DNA of 64,000 nucleotides from assembly GCA_029747585.1 (NCBI GenBank), contig JAPEVF010000074.1:58101-122100 (forward strand). Direction: 5' to 3'. A model generated the notes under the pieces. It did no database searches and was not told the origin of the DNA. It was given only the letters and a program-made list of their open reading frames with translations. Positions 10,104-22,019 of the stretch are shown one piece after another. Origin of the DNA: Pleurotus djamor (lineage: Eukaryota; Basidiomycota; Agaricomycetes; Agaricales; Pleurotaceae). The position numbers and the translations under genes are program-made. Positions within the stretch are counted from its first letter, which is position 1. Each line of letters opens with the position of its first letter.

Positions 10104-13100
10104 ATGGATCCCAACGGCCCCGATGCAGCAGTAGCTGTTGCTACTATAGGTGAGAGCCTCCAATCAATCCCATCTCACGTCGATCTTTATATCCATGGCG
10201 TAGAACGTCTTGAACCTAGTGCAAATGACGCTCTCGGAAAGGCGGAGGAAGCTATCAACGCTGTTGCTGGTGCGCGATCCGATTCCAGGAGAAGTACGAC
10301 GGCTAATGCGCCATGCAGCACGCAAAGGTAGCGGCAAAGATGGAAAAGCTGCTGCTAAGAAAATCATTTCTGGTGCTCGCCAGGTGATGCCCATCCTGGA
10401 AATAGTCTCAGAAGTCCATCCGTTTGCACGAGTGATTAACACTCCCTTCTACGCTTTGTCCTGGCTAATACAATATTCGTGCATAGATGGCCGTTGGCAC
10501 TTTCTCGGTAGAACGCATCTATTTACTGCCCATGGCCGCGTTCCTAATAATACACTTTCGACAGGCTCTCATTGAGATGGAAGCCAGTCGGCAGAGCAAT
10601 AATCTCCAGATCGCCGTCGTCTATCATTCCATGGTATGATCCAATCCCGTCTTTCGATCCCTCACGCGAACGAAATCATTTCAGACACTGATGATGCATA
10701 CCCTCCGATACCTTGGCAGTTTGATCGACCAATCTGACGAACTATCCGATGACCTACAGCAAACTTTGCAGGATGCAATCGCCACGATGGAAGAATTTGG
10801 TAATGTCGTTTCGTTGTGTCGAGTTCGAACTGTCAGCTGATTTTTATTGATCAGGAAATCTGGTCAAGTAAGTTTCTAAGAATTCAATCGTACAGGTGTT
10901 CATGACTTGCCAGTTCTTATTATCGATATTCCGTGAAGCAAGCTATCTGTAGGCCTCAACCCTGTTGCCTTCAAATACAGTCTCATCCTTGTTTCTCTAG
11001 TCCGTGTGCTCCGCTCCAAGGAATACCAGGAACAACTACAAGAGATCAATGACACGTTCATGAGACACAGAGAAGAAATACGGAACGTCCTCGAGGCTCG
11101 AACAATGATTGCGACCTACGACACACGCAATAGCTTACAATATGTCAACTCTAACATCGAGAAGGTGATTTCAATGCTCGGCGCCATAAACGCGAAAGAA
11201 CACAAGGCTGAGGAGTTCAGTCGCACCCATGGAGGCCCGGAAGCGATCATTCATGTGAGTTACCCAAACTAACTCGTATGATATGGTCCCTGACTCAGGA
11301 GTACTAGGACGACGCACTTCTTTCCAAGGTCGCTGAAATCTTAGGTGAAAAGCTCCCACCTCAGATCAGATCCGCCCTACGTAAAGACCTCCAAGATCTC
11401 CTCGAGAATGATCTGTACGTCACCTTCAGTCTATGAACGGTCCTGAGTGACTGATCGTATGTGTGGGCAGTACACAATTCAAGTATGCTCTTCAAGCCAC
11501 ACGGGAACAAATTGATGAGAGCGTAGCTCGTTCCGAAGTGGCCATCATTCGTCACGTATGTGCTTTGAATGCGGTCATCGATCGTCTCTGAATTGACGTT
11601 TTCCTAGTTGGATTCTGGCCCCCATGAACTCATCCAAGATCCCGATGTTAAATCAATCTGGCAAGGTTCGCAATATCATTTCCATCTACTCACAGAGACT
11701 TACATGATGGTCTCGGATTAGAAATGGTGCGTCAGCGTCTTAAGGATGCAGGTGTTTCTTCTAAGCGATGTTGCGTCCATCCCTAGAAATGGAGGACAAG
11801 CGTGAAAGTCAGACCGTTCGTCGACTGTACGGAGTTTTCTGCCTTTGTCACAAATGCAGACTGATTCCGCGTAGCTCTCCACGAATACTTCCAACGACAG
11901 TTTGCTCTGAAGAAGCTGGAAGAAGGCGAACCTCCCCATGATAGTTGGACCCTCAAGTACCTGTCCAAGGTCATGTGTACGTCGGACCAACATCGTGCAG
12001 CCCAATGAGGACTCCACTAAGCTCCCTTATAGACCACCCGGCTGTTGGAAACGCCATTGACGAGGATGGAAGCGGTTTCGTATCCGTTCATGAGCTGAAT
12101 CATTTCCTAGAGAATCGTCCCATAAAAGAGTGGACTGTACCAGAAACTCTCGTTTTGTACGTTGACCGCTATCCGAATGCAGGTGTCCTCGCCTGATCAG
12201 CGGTTTTAGTTGGTCCGTGGTTTGGCCAAAATCCAACAGAATGTAGGTGGCGTACATGCCCTTCTTCGTACTTCGCCTCTGTTTCTAACGCATGTGTGCT
12301 GAACAGTTACTACGAAGACATTATGTATGATTTGGGAAGGATCAAGGCAACAATCCACCACATGAAGCCCATTCCCGAAGCGTACGAAGAGTATCTGAAA
12401 GTTCTCGACATGTTAGACCCCGTTGTTGACTCCTTAGGTGACGGCGACGATGGGGAAGAAAGCGAAGGCTTGCAACGCCTATTGAAATCATACGTGGACG
12501 TAACGGATGCCAAGATACAAGCGTTTCTGAAGGACACGCAATATCGTATCTCAGACACAGCGACTCTGGATTTCATCATCGGGAAGTCTCAACGCATCGA
12601 ACTGGTACGTTGACTTGCTGACTGAAATGGTTGCTTTGACGTTGACTGATGCATATCCTCATTGACGCATAGGTCGTAGCACCGCTCGTATGGCTTGTGC
12701 TTAACCATCATGTTGGGATCCTCGAGGAACATGGAAGTGAAATCGACCCGGAGGTCATTGGGTTCATGTGCGAAACCTGTATAAGCATATTCTTCTCTTT
12801 CCTCGACCGGTACTCGGACTTGCAGCGTGGCTGGAAGCAACAGAAGGTGAACGTGGCGTTGTACATGGATAGCTTTGCGAGCAGCGTTTTCTCCGCCATG
12901 GCTTTGGTGCGTCGTCATCCAGAAGCCTCCGTAGTTCTTGCTGAGTACGAGCTATACAGGCTGAGAAAGAAGGATTTTTCGAGGAATTAGCGGACAATGT
13001 CGACGAGTATAACGACTACGATGGCCAAGATGATGATGATGAGGCGACAGCTGATTCACAGGACAAGGTTGGTCTTTCTCGCCCTCAGTTTGTGTCAGAA

Positions 13101-13392
13101 TACTTGAACCAGGTTGAACTAGACCGACAAACTACTCCAACTGGTGACGGAGTTGACGAAGAAGATATCAACCATGGAAACGAGACTTGCGAATATGGAG
13201 AAACTGCTGGAAGGTCAACAAGGTTCCAATAAGTCGCGCTCTGGTCCAAGCAATGTGAGACCATCACAAAATAGGCGGGGAAACGACGATGACGAAGAGG
13301 AAGGTGACGACGACAATGGGAGAGACGAAGATGATGACGAAGAGGATGTTGGTCGTAATTACGACGATGAAGATGAGGACGATAGGTACTAA
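10104..13392 (+). CDS. Large helical protein with one EF-hand, coiled coil and acidic tail; function unknown
   Basis: I do not recognise a named family. The first exon (10104-10149) joins an exon beginning VQMTLSERRRKLSTLLLV. This N-terminal part is helical, with a basic patch (HAARKGSGKDGKAAAKK) and a hydrophobic stretch (VMPILEIVSEVHPFARVI), like the helical leader domains of fungal STAND and related agaricomycete proteins. More helical sequence follows (KEYQEQLQEINDTFMRH; a stretch beginning YDLGRIKATIHH). In the middle is a canonical EF-hand loop, DEDGSGFVSVHE, with all expected Ca-binding positions. Near the C-terminus an intron at 12907-12959 leads into an acidic linker, a coiled coil (LVTELTKKISTMETRLANM) and a long Asp/Glu tail ending DEDEDDRY. 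About fifteen introns are implied and not all junctions are certain. No membrane segment or catalytic motif was seen. Confidence 0.65.
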
Positions 13393-13471
13393 TCACTTGG
13401 GCAAACTAAGGATTGTTAGTCCAAGTTTAGTCTTTCTTTTTCTTCCATGGGATAGGGTGTCATGAATTCTA

Positions 13472-14449
13472 CTATGATTTATCGGTGGCCACTTTCATGA
13501 GCATAACTGCGTCTCGCCCAAGCAGTGTGGAGTGGCAATGATCCAATCTGTCTGACTGTCGAACAAAGGTGATTAACTGCAAGGGAGAGAAGACAATGGG
13601 GCAGGGGCTGACGTTATCCAACTCGACGTCATATCCAACGCCTTGAGACCCCACGAAAACCGGGGCCACTGTCACGATGATAGCATCCACCAATGCCTGC
13701 TCTGTCCCAGCGAGGCTACCAAAGAATGACTTAATGACGGAAGCACCCCCTTCGACCATCAAAGACTTGAAACCTTGTTCTGAGAGTGCGGAGAGCATGG
13801 CTTTGAGATCGAGGGCCCTAGGGTGTTGTGAACTGGCGGGCACCGGAATGACTCGAACGCCAGCATCCTCGAGAGTTTGCTTCCTCTTCAAGGCGTCACC
13901 ATCAAGGTCTGAGCGGCATACAATCCAAGGGCACTTCCCAGCGCCGTTCTTGTAATTGTTAATCAGTTTACAACCAATTGGGAGACGAACATCGCCATCC
14001 AGAATTATGGGTATCGGGAGGTGGTATGGCTGTCCATGACTGGGGTCTCTCGGAGGGAGGTGCCGAGCTATTCGGCATTGAGATAAGCATCGTCGGTCGT
14101 GAGCAGTAAGGACTTGCTATTCAGTTGTGGGTTGTCATTCAACGCCGTGCCTATACCCACCATGATGGCATCGTGCATCGTACGCATCCTGGGACAGAGT
14201 ACAGTGAGATTCCGGATACAGAAAAGTGAGGCCTACCAATGAGTCATAACCATACTTTCCTTTCCGCTCAGTATGAGCTGCTTTCCTCCAGTGCCCGCAA
14301 TCTTGGCATCGAGTGACTGGGCAAAGGTCAAAGTGACCCGAGNGCCGAGGGGATGCCTCACCCAACTCGGGCAGCGCCTGGTAAAATTCTGTCAGAAACT
14401 CAGGAGGACTTGTAGAACTCAGGATATTGGACTGAGGAGAGCTCGTCAT
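13472..14449 (-). CDS. RIB7: 2,5-diamino-6-ribosylamino-4(3H)-pyrimidinone 5'-phosphate reductase
   Basis: Rib7 performs the NADPH-dependent side-chain reduction in fungal riboflavin synthesis. Key segments are VTLTFAQSLDAKIAG, LILSGKESMVMTHWMRTMH, DAIMVGIGTALNDNPQLN, a substrate-binding loop RHLPPRDP, and the late MVEGGASVIKSF. It ends MLMKVATDKS. Two points stand out. The intron at 14068-14117 begins GC, not GT, in the strong context A|GCAAGT, and only this donor yields the conserved NTRHLPPRDP. The single N at 14343 throws the frame off between ELGEASPR and VTLTFAQ; removing it restores PRPRVTLTF, so the gene is probably intact and N is a spurious base. The start is the Met of MTSSPQSN. 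The gene is divergent from histone H4 (254 bp between starts). Confidence 0.87.
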
Positions 14450-14703
14450 GGTGTCCGTGGTATCAACAGTTAGCGTCAGGTTCAAGGACGAAACTGAGAT
14501 GTAAGTCGATCGAGGGCCAAACAACGCGACAAACAAGTCTGTTGATTCATCACGTGCATCGCAGAAATGCATAAACGACGCGAGACGCGCGCCACACTGA
14601 ACCAAACAACTCTTGCCTCTCAACCACCACCTGCTCTACTCCTCGCCACCTCGCGCGACACAACAGTCTTCCTCAAGCACCTCTTTATACTCCTCAAGTC
14701 AAC

Positions 14704-15194
<491 letters not shown>

Positions 15195-15533
15195 TTTGGC
15201 TCATGCCTATCTTCTTTTTGTATTCCTACCCTGTGTACTATTGTTTACTACCTTACCTGCCACCGAGACCCAATACTATATGTAACTGGCGAAGCCATCC
15301 CTTTGCTGCTATGCTTGTGTGTCGGTTTGACTCAGTGAGTATCCACACATGATATGTTGGATAGTTGTCCTCGGAGAGACGGTGCGATAACTCCTTGATC
15401 GGGGTTGCAGATGACAAGATGCACAAGGATTGCAAGTTCCGAGATGCATGTTTTACTTTGGGATGTCGATGACCAATGCATGGGATTGCTGCGACGGTAC
15501 GATGACGACTCGGACTGGCGGCTGAAAATGATC

Positions 15534-15545
15534 CACGTGACGTCA
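15534..15545. promoter_or_regulatory. Composite E-box/CRE motif
   Basis: CACGTG (15534-15539) overlaps a perfect TGACGTCA (15538-15545), so a bHLH-type and a bZIP-type site share two bases. It lies about 134 bp upstream of the hydrolase start codon at 15679 and is followed by a CT-rich run, as in many fungal promoters. Function is inferred from motif and position only. Confidence 0.4.
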
Positions 15546-15678
15546 GAGCGACAGAATTTCCCCAGATGTGCTCCTTTTAGTCTTGTGTTGTACCCCGCAA
15601 CGAGTCCCAATATGCCCACTTTCGATCATCTCTTCTCCCTTACTCGCTTCAACTTATAATTCTCTGTTAACCACCATC

Positions 15679-18097
15679 ATGACCGCCACCATCTTCTGGC
15701 CATTCCGCTCCTTCATTGCGCCCACCACTCGCGCTGCGCTCCCCGTAGAACCTGCCGTCAACGATGAAAGCACTACCTTGCAACCATCTTTGCATCATTA
15801 CTCGACGCCGGGCGTGTCGCCTCCCTCAGCTCGAATAGATCCAGCACACAAACCTCTCACAAGGCAGCCCATAAGGCTGTGGCATCTATGGAAGTACGGC
15901 GCAGTCGCTATGACCAAAGGTTGGTGCTGACGACGATCTGTTTTGATTGTTCTGGTCTCATTCAGTTAACCAGCGACGGAGGTGGCCTTCGATGTCGTCT
16001 CCCATGGCATTTGGGGGCCTCGCAAGAAGTCGTGGGGCATTGAAATGACGATCATTTCAAGCATCATGCGCGGCGCTGGTCAACATTCGTCACTCATTGA
16101 TTTGGTGAGCACACAAAGGTCCTCTGATGGAAACCTCGGTGCTAATTATGGTCAGAGGACCTTGCGCATGCTCATGAGCATTGGCGGTCTAGTTCCTCTC
16201 CCCTCGGACGCACTTGTAACACCTGTCACCTTCCGCGTCCGAAAGCGCCGTTTGCGGGGAATTCTGGCGGACATGGACTCCAGGGAAGACGGATCTCGCG
16301 AGCTCTCAGGAGAATGGGTTGTTGGACGCCGAACTTGGCTCAGACTGCAATCTGAATGGAAAGCAAGCAACCAGAAAGCCTCGTCAAAAGGAAAGCACAA
16401 GACCAAGGAGAGAGTCATCCTCTACATCCACGGAGGTATGGTTGATCCACGTATCTGTGTGTGTCATACTTACTAATTGGGGATGACTCGAATTAGGTGC
16501 ATACTACCTCTCCAGTGCTGCTGCGATGAGATTCATATCGATACCCTTATCAAAATACACCGATGCTCGGGTCTTTTGTAGGTCGTCTTTCCCCACACGA
16601 GACCATATGCACGCCTGACATCGCTCACGCGTATCTTTTAATAGCCCTGGACTATCGTCTCGCGCCTGAATCACGATTCCCTGGACCTTTACATGACGCT
16701 GTCACTGGGTACCTTCGACTAGTGGAGGATCTCCATATTCCGCCGGAGAACATCATTGTCGCAGGCGATAGCGCCGGAGGCGGCCTATCTCTCGCGCTTC
16801 TTATGTACCTACGCGACAATGACTATCCATTACCTGCTGGAGCCATATTGATGTCGCCATGGGTCGGTTAGTCACCATTCTTCTCACCTTGGCTGCGCAT
16901 GACTCTTACCTTTCTGTCATAGACCTTACAATGAGCTGTGAATCTTGGGACTCAAACGCTCGCTTCGATGTTATACCTATCCCAATTCCTGGAGATCACC
17001 TCAATCCTGTCTCCCTCTACCTTGGCGAGCATATGGAGAGGTTCTTGACCCATCCTTATGCCAGCCCCCTTTTCGGTAACTTCAGGGGGTTACCTCCTCT
17101 TCTCATCCAAGCTGGTGATGCCGAGGTCTTGAGGGATGAGATAACCCTCTTGGCGCATAAGGCTACACTTGCGGGTGTCGATGTCCGGCATGAATTGTAT
17201 CAAGACGGCGTGAGTTTCACCTCTCCATTCTTCGCTTGCTGAGGACTCACCCTTCTATAGGTCCATATATTTCAGTTATACCCATTTCTCGATATCAGTC
17301 ATCGAGCTTTCATGTCTTGTCGGGAATTCGTTCGAACGACGCTGCCTAATATCCAGAGCCGCTCGCCACAAATGTTGAATAATTCGGCCGAGGAAGGTAT
17401 AGAGAAGGAAATAGAGAACGAGTATGTGACGGTGGTTAGAGGTGATGGTGTTGAGACGGCTTCTGGGATGCAGGAGGCTAAGCATAAGCTGGAGGAAGGC
17501 GGCTTAAGTGATAGTGACGACGATGACGATGAACGCGGTATGAAGAGCTATCCAAGCTGGGGACGGAGCCAAACCTGGGACTCAATATCCACGCCATCAA
17601 GTGTTGGTGATCTTGACTTGGATTTGGAGGATATGGAAGGTTCTGCATTGAACGTTAGTGAAAGTCGGCCTCCAGATGCTTCGCCCAACCACCTTGCGCC
17701 ACCAACACTACGTCGTCGCGCGACAATGCCTGCATTAACAACACTAAGGCGACTATCTTCTGCTATATCCCATATAATGCCCGATCCAATGGCTTCAACG
17801 AGTCTCGTCGAAAGCACATCCACTCCATCATCGGCGGCACTGCATCCCCCATCCCTTCAACAATCACACTTATCAGAACCTCATACCAGCCACCACCACC
17901 ACCACCCCTCGGGCTATACNCGACCACGAAGAAAGTCTTTGTTCACAATGCAATCATCAGCTTCACCTCCTCCTTCCCCATCAATACGCAGATCAAACGC
18001 CAGTCATCCTGATATCACGTCTTTGGTCGAANAGTGGAGTCACTCGGGGCCGGCAAACCGCACGACCATGTTCAAACCTCAGTATTCACGAACNTGA
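15679..18097 (+). CDS. HSL-type alpha/beta hydrolase with long disordered C-terminal extension
   Basis: This is probably an esterase/lipase of the hormone-sensitive-lipase family (alpha/beta hydrolase fold-3). The oxyanion-hole motif HGGAYY is assembled across an intron near 16436-16497. Next come DYRLAPESRFPGPLHD, the nucleophile elbow GDSAGGG, the acid region GDAEVLRDE and the catalytic His in DGVHIFQLYPF. An N-terminal hydrophobic/aromatic segment (RLWHLWKYGAVAM) may attach it to membranes. After the catalytic core (from about 17320) some 260 residues follow with no hydrolase homology: an acidic run (DSDDDDDE), Ser/Pro-rich sequence, a His cluster and RRRATMPALTTLRRLS-type basic patches that resemble kinase sites. 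Three N bases near the end make the last codons and the stop at 18095-18097 less certain. Confidence 0.8.
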
Positions 18098-18331
18098 ANA
18101 TGCANNAACGACGTCTCNCCANTCTTNANGATNNAGTNGTTTTNCTTGGANACTACTTACTTATTCGCNCAATNNNNCTCATANCCAGACATCAAATGTA
18201 AATCATCGATTGTATCGCTAGGCAAAGGAAGGTGTAATTCNGAAGGTGTAATCTGTAATGAGTACTTNAATGACAAGACGATATATGTATGAATCTGGAT
18301 CAAGAGATCATAAATAAGAATCCGTAGGAAA

Positions 18332-19871
18332 TCATGCAGACGTCCTTGACGCTCTCGGTGATGCCTCCAATCCCTTGGAATATATCTCCAACTCTTCGAT
18401 TATATTCTGCAAGGCATTCCTNTCCCAGTTCCCGTATAGGAAACCTTCGTATAGCATCGTTGTACCCCACCAGGAGATGGCGACAGTGAGCACAATGAAG
18501 ATGGGGTTGATCCACGAATGGGGTAACCATGCNGTCCCGANGGCGATAGCAACCAANGCGGCAATACAAAGACCAAAGACCAAAAGCTCCTTTTGCGATC
18601 GTTGTGATGAAAGACGCCAACAGTTGGTCAAACCTTGAATCGTACTGGACACAGCAGGTCGNGAAAGGCAGGGTTCGGGGTCCGGGAATACACCACTTTC
18701 CAAGGGCTTGATCTCGAAGGTCGCTTCCAAGCCGAAATGGTCGGAATATGAGAAGTCGTATTCGGGAACGGTCTCCGTGAGGACAACCTTGCAGTGAGTG
18801 CAGTCGAGGAGCATGCGTGGCCCGGATAAGTTGGCGTTGAATGCTTGGGGATGTGGGTGGCGGTAGAGGATGTAGTCGAGGCGTTTCCCAGCGAACTGCA
18901 GAGCATGGCCATCAAGAGGCTTGCCAGCGGAGTAGGTATTTAGAGGAGAGTCTGCTGTGATGCCGTATTTCATGATGGCCTCCATGGCGGGGTTTGGTGA
19001 CTGNGAGGCAGTGGNGTTTCTTGTNGANGGTTCCCTCGAGAGNCGGTTGGGGTGCGTGACNGACCAAGCGTCGTTCAAGCCGGCGTAGTCCTTGATGATN
19101 GTCATTGGTAGGGTCGTCGGAATACTATTGTAATCACCAGGCTAGGAGAAGAAGGTCAATGGGTGAAATGAAGAANGGNATGTCGACTTACNGCAATGAC
19201 ATAGCGCCCCAATTCGGCAGCTTGGCGTATCAACTTGGCGATCTCCCATGAGTTAACGTAGCGNTGGGCTTCAGCATCACCACCTTTTGCGAAAAGCTAG
19301 ACCGTAGGTACTCAGCATGATCCCGATAGACCACAATATAAGGAATACACACATGGGTGTTGAATATTTGAACCTGGTTNAGTAGGGGATGCTGNATGAT
19401 GACGCTNGCTGCGGCCTTTCCAACGAACCAGTCTCCTGCTGAGACATCAATTGGAGCCCCGTTCAGCGAGTATGGGTGTATGGACGAGGAAATGATGGGA
19501 AATCTGGAAAATATGGCTAAACCAGCGCCGAGGGCACCACTTGGAGACATGTCAGCACTATATAAAGACGACCGAGAATCATCATATCACACCTATAAAA
19601 GAACTTGGAATGTGGCANGCTTCCCTGGATANTGTCTCGGACATGCTCGTAGTCGGCGTAAACCCAGATTTCTTGAAGCGTGATTATGTCGTACGGCGAG
19701 TTGATGAGGTACTTTGCAATGGCTGCNATCCGTTCAAGTCGGTTTTTCGCAACNTANTTGAGCCCCCTGTACNAAANNNNGTANGCAATCNNNTTCAACG
19801 TNAAANTTCAAAGACAAATCTCACCAGCAGTTGAGNGTGAGTATTCTAAGCTGGTTTGAGGGAGCAGNCAT
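18332..19871 (-). CDS. ISC1: Inositol phosphosphingolipid phospholipase C / neutral sphingomyelinase
   Basis: Isc1 hydrolyses inositol phosphosphingolipids to ceramide at ER and mitochondrial membranes. It is a Mg-dependent endonuclease/exonuclease/phosphatase-fold enzyme. The start LRILTLNCWGL is split by an intron rich in N. The metal/catalytic signatures follow: ITLQEIW (Glu), GLAIFSRFPI, QIFNTH, PGDYNS and SDHFGLEA near the end of the catalytic part. Two C-terminal membrane helices follow (LVFGLCIA... and WINPIFIVLTVAISWWGTT), as in yeast Isc1, and the product ends RASRTSA. The start at 19871 is the only ATG ahead of the first motif. More than twenty N bases fall in the gene, but none seems to break the frame. 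It converges on the hydrolase gene. Confidence 0.86.
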
Positions 19872-20077
19872 GGTCGTCGTCGCNGTGGGTCGTAATGAAG
19901 ANGNNCGTTNCAGGGACGACTGACATGACCTCACANNANANNAAAGTCCCCGAAGGTTCCCACGGTATAATTTCNTAGCAGACACATNGACNCNAGNANN
20001 AANNTNNNNGNNAGCAAAATCCTAATNCTTANAATACACAAACAATACAGATACACCTANTNNNGCCAACACGCTAC

Positions 20078-20914
20078 TCAACGATGCGAAATGTCTACAA
20101 TTGCTTTCACCTGACNGAAAGCTTGACCCNCTGGCCCCTGATTGAGCCATCGACCTGCTAGGTTCATCTGCATCCGGACCTCCCTAGCTTCCTCGTGTTT
20201 GCGGTGCTCTATCCCTTCAAACGTCTCGAGGCAGCCATAGATGTTCTCCGCTTGCGCGAGCTCTAAGCAACCGTAATTATCGGGAGCGACTCCGCCGCTG
20301 GTTATCAGTTGTGGTCTACACCCAACGCAATCGTGGCGAAAAGCGTTCGAGAAATCCACGATCCGAGGGCCCCCCAAAGTGGACAAAACGTCTCTGGTTC
20401 CGCGTAAGCCTCCATGGTAGACACCAACTTGGTGTAACTTGCAGATTCCGAGGAGGCACTGTCGACTTTAAACTCGGTCAATCTATATCCGTGTCGTTAG
20501 ACCAAGGTCGACTTACGAAAATTCGATGACATCCGCTGGTGGTGGTACCAAATCCAACTTCTCCAAAATGATACAGCCAATCACTTCAGAATCTGGCTGC
20601 CTCTGGTAGAAGCCATGGTAATTTGGCACTACATTGCCGCAAAGTGACTTCAACTCTTTCTCATAAAGCCCGGCCTCCCTCTGCATCCTAACTAGCTCTT
20701 CCTGGGAAGTTGCCAATTTGACAACGACTTCTTGCTTGATTGAAGATTCCTGGGTGATGGTAGCATGATAGACGTGGTTGGATGCACGTAGGGGACCACC
20801 ATGGACCCGAAGACTTCTGTGATTTCCCCTGCTGACGTCGTTGGAGAAGAGACGGTACGTCGTGCTTCCAATCGAAACGTTGAGAGTGCTGTAACTGATC
20901 TTGGCAAACGACAT
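20078..20914 (-). CDS. Fungal kinase-like protein with degenerate catalytic loop
   Basis: This is a small protein-kinase-fold protein of the kind expanded in agaricomycetes. An N-terminal beta region contains HHA-like strand VYHATIT and EVVVKLA, where Lys stands at the ATP-binding position. A helix follows (ELVRMQREAGLYEKEL) with a Glu that could pair with it, then a hinge IGCIILEKLD. After an intron near 20480-20512 the catalytic loop reads KLHQVGVYHGGLRGTRDV, and the metal-binding segment reads PRIVDFSNAFRH. The usual Asp of H-G/R-D is Gly here, so catalysis is doubtful. The tail is helical (EAREVRMQMNLAGRW) and ends VDISHR. Two N bases lie near the end. The role is unknown. Confidence 0.6.
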
Positions 20915-21427
20915 CTTGAGTGTCGTATCGGGTGCGGGTCAGAAGTGGGGAGGTGGTTTTGAATCATCCTTTCTGCAGTGCCCATATTTATACATTCAAG
21001 CCACTATGATGGCCACTTTTTTTCTGCGGACAATGCGCTCCCGGCTCGACCACATTCTTTGAACCATTTTCAATGGCTTTGACCCCAGTGCTTTGACCCC
21101 CACCTTTGGGTAGCGTGTTAACTACTGATTCACATACTTCTGTCAAAAATCACCTTTCGCTGAGACGCAGGAAGGTAGCACATAGTTAGTATACCTGACA
21201 ATGATGTTCCACCCACTTATGGGCCTGGTTCAAATACTTCTTAGTTCGTGCCTCAGAGCCATTTACCAAACAGTCGCACAACAGACGCCGGTGCCCTTTG
21301 ACTCAGAGTCGACAATTGAACTGCCCTTCTTCCGCCACCAGCATGTCTGTACCATCTTCCACCACACTCACGCCAAAAGAGTCGGTTCCTTGTCCTTTTC
21401 CATCCCACCGTAGGATCACTTGATTGA
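20915..21427. other. Divergent intergenic region
   Basis: This stretch separates the starts of the kinase-like gene (minus) and the NTF2-like gene (plus) and should contain both promoters. It holds two direct copies of CTTTGACCCC near 21075-21100, which might be a regulatory repeat. No convincing coding frame was seen. Confidence 0.4.
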
Positions 21428-21941
21428 TGTCGCTGAATAGCGTTGAAATAGCCACAAGGGCTGCCGACCACTTTACTCGCATTTATTACGCGACATACGA
21501 TTCAGACACGCGTGTGGCGGACCTTCCCCAGTTCTATAGGCCGACTTCATCATTGACATGGAATGGGAAACCGTATCAAGGCGCTGATGGGCTTAGGTCG
21601 CTCATTGTAAACATGCCTCCCACCAAGCACGATCTTAGCTCTTTTGATTGCCACCCCATCCCCGGTTCGTCTCCGTCCGACTGACGCCTTTCAGCCCTTT
21701 TGAACTGCTCTCTGAAGGTACATCACCTCCGTCATTACTAGTCACTGTGTCTGGCAATGTCACACACGGACAAGGACCTTCTGGAAATCCCACAAATACG
21801 CCCGCGAAGACGCTCGATGGNCACCCTCGNGTCTTTTCTCANACNTTCATGCTAGTTCCGGACCCTACTGCNCCTCCATCCAAGGCAGGAGAAGTCGCCA
21901 AATATTATATCGGGGCTGATTCNNTGAGATTNGTCGGATAG
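21428..21941 (+). CDS. NXT1: NTF2-related mRNA export factor (p15/NXT1-like)
   Basis: p15/NXT1 pairs with the mRNA-export receptor (Mex67/TAP) at the nuclear pore. Two exons are joined by an intron at about 21662-21717. The protein shows the NTF2-fold pattern: helix ATRAADHFTRIYYATYD, LPQFYRPTSSLTWNGKPYQG, the loop LSSFDCHPIPG, then strands LLVTVSGNVTHG, VFSQTFMLVPD and YYIGADSLRFVG at the C-terminus. The Phe-Asp-Cys-His-Pro pattern and the SGNVT strand fit NXT1 better than NTF2 itself. The length, about 150 residues, fits. Several N bases affect single codons near the end. It converges on the dihydroxyacetone kinase gene, about 80 bp away. Confidence 0.78.
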
Positions 21942-22019
21942 GCTGCTATCNCGACTNCAAGGACAANGGAAGCNTGTATCTAACTTNCTGNTGTACAAAT
22001 ACAANTTCNCCGAAAANCG

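Noticed and set aside
13260..13392. GA-rich trinucleotide tract as a microsatellite
   Set aside because: It is explained by the Asp/Glu-rich C-terminal tail of the EF-hand gene; codon positions vary as expected for coding sequence.
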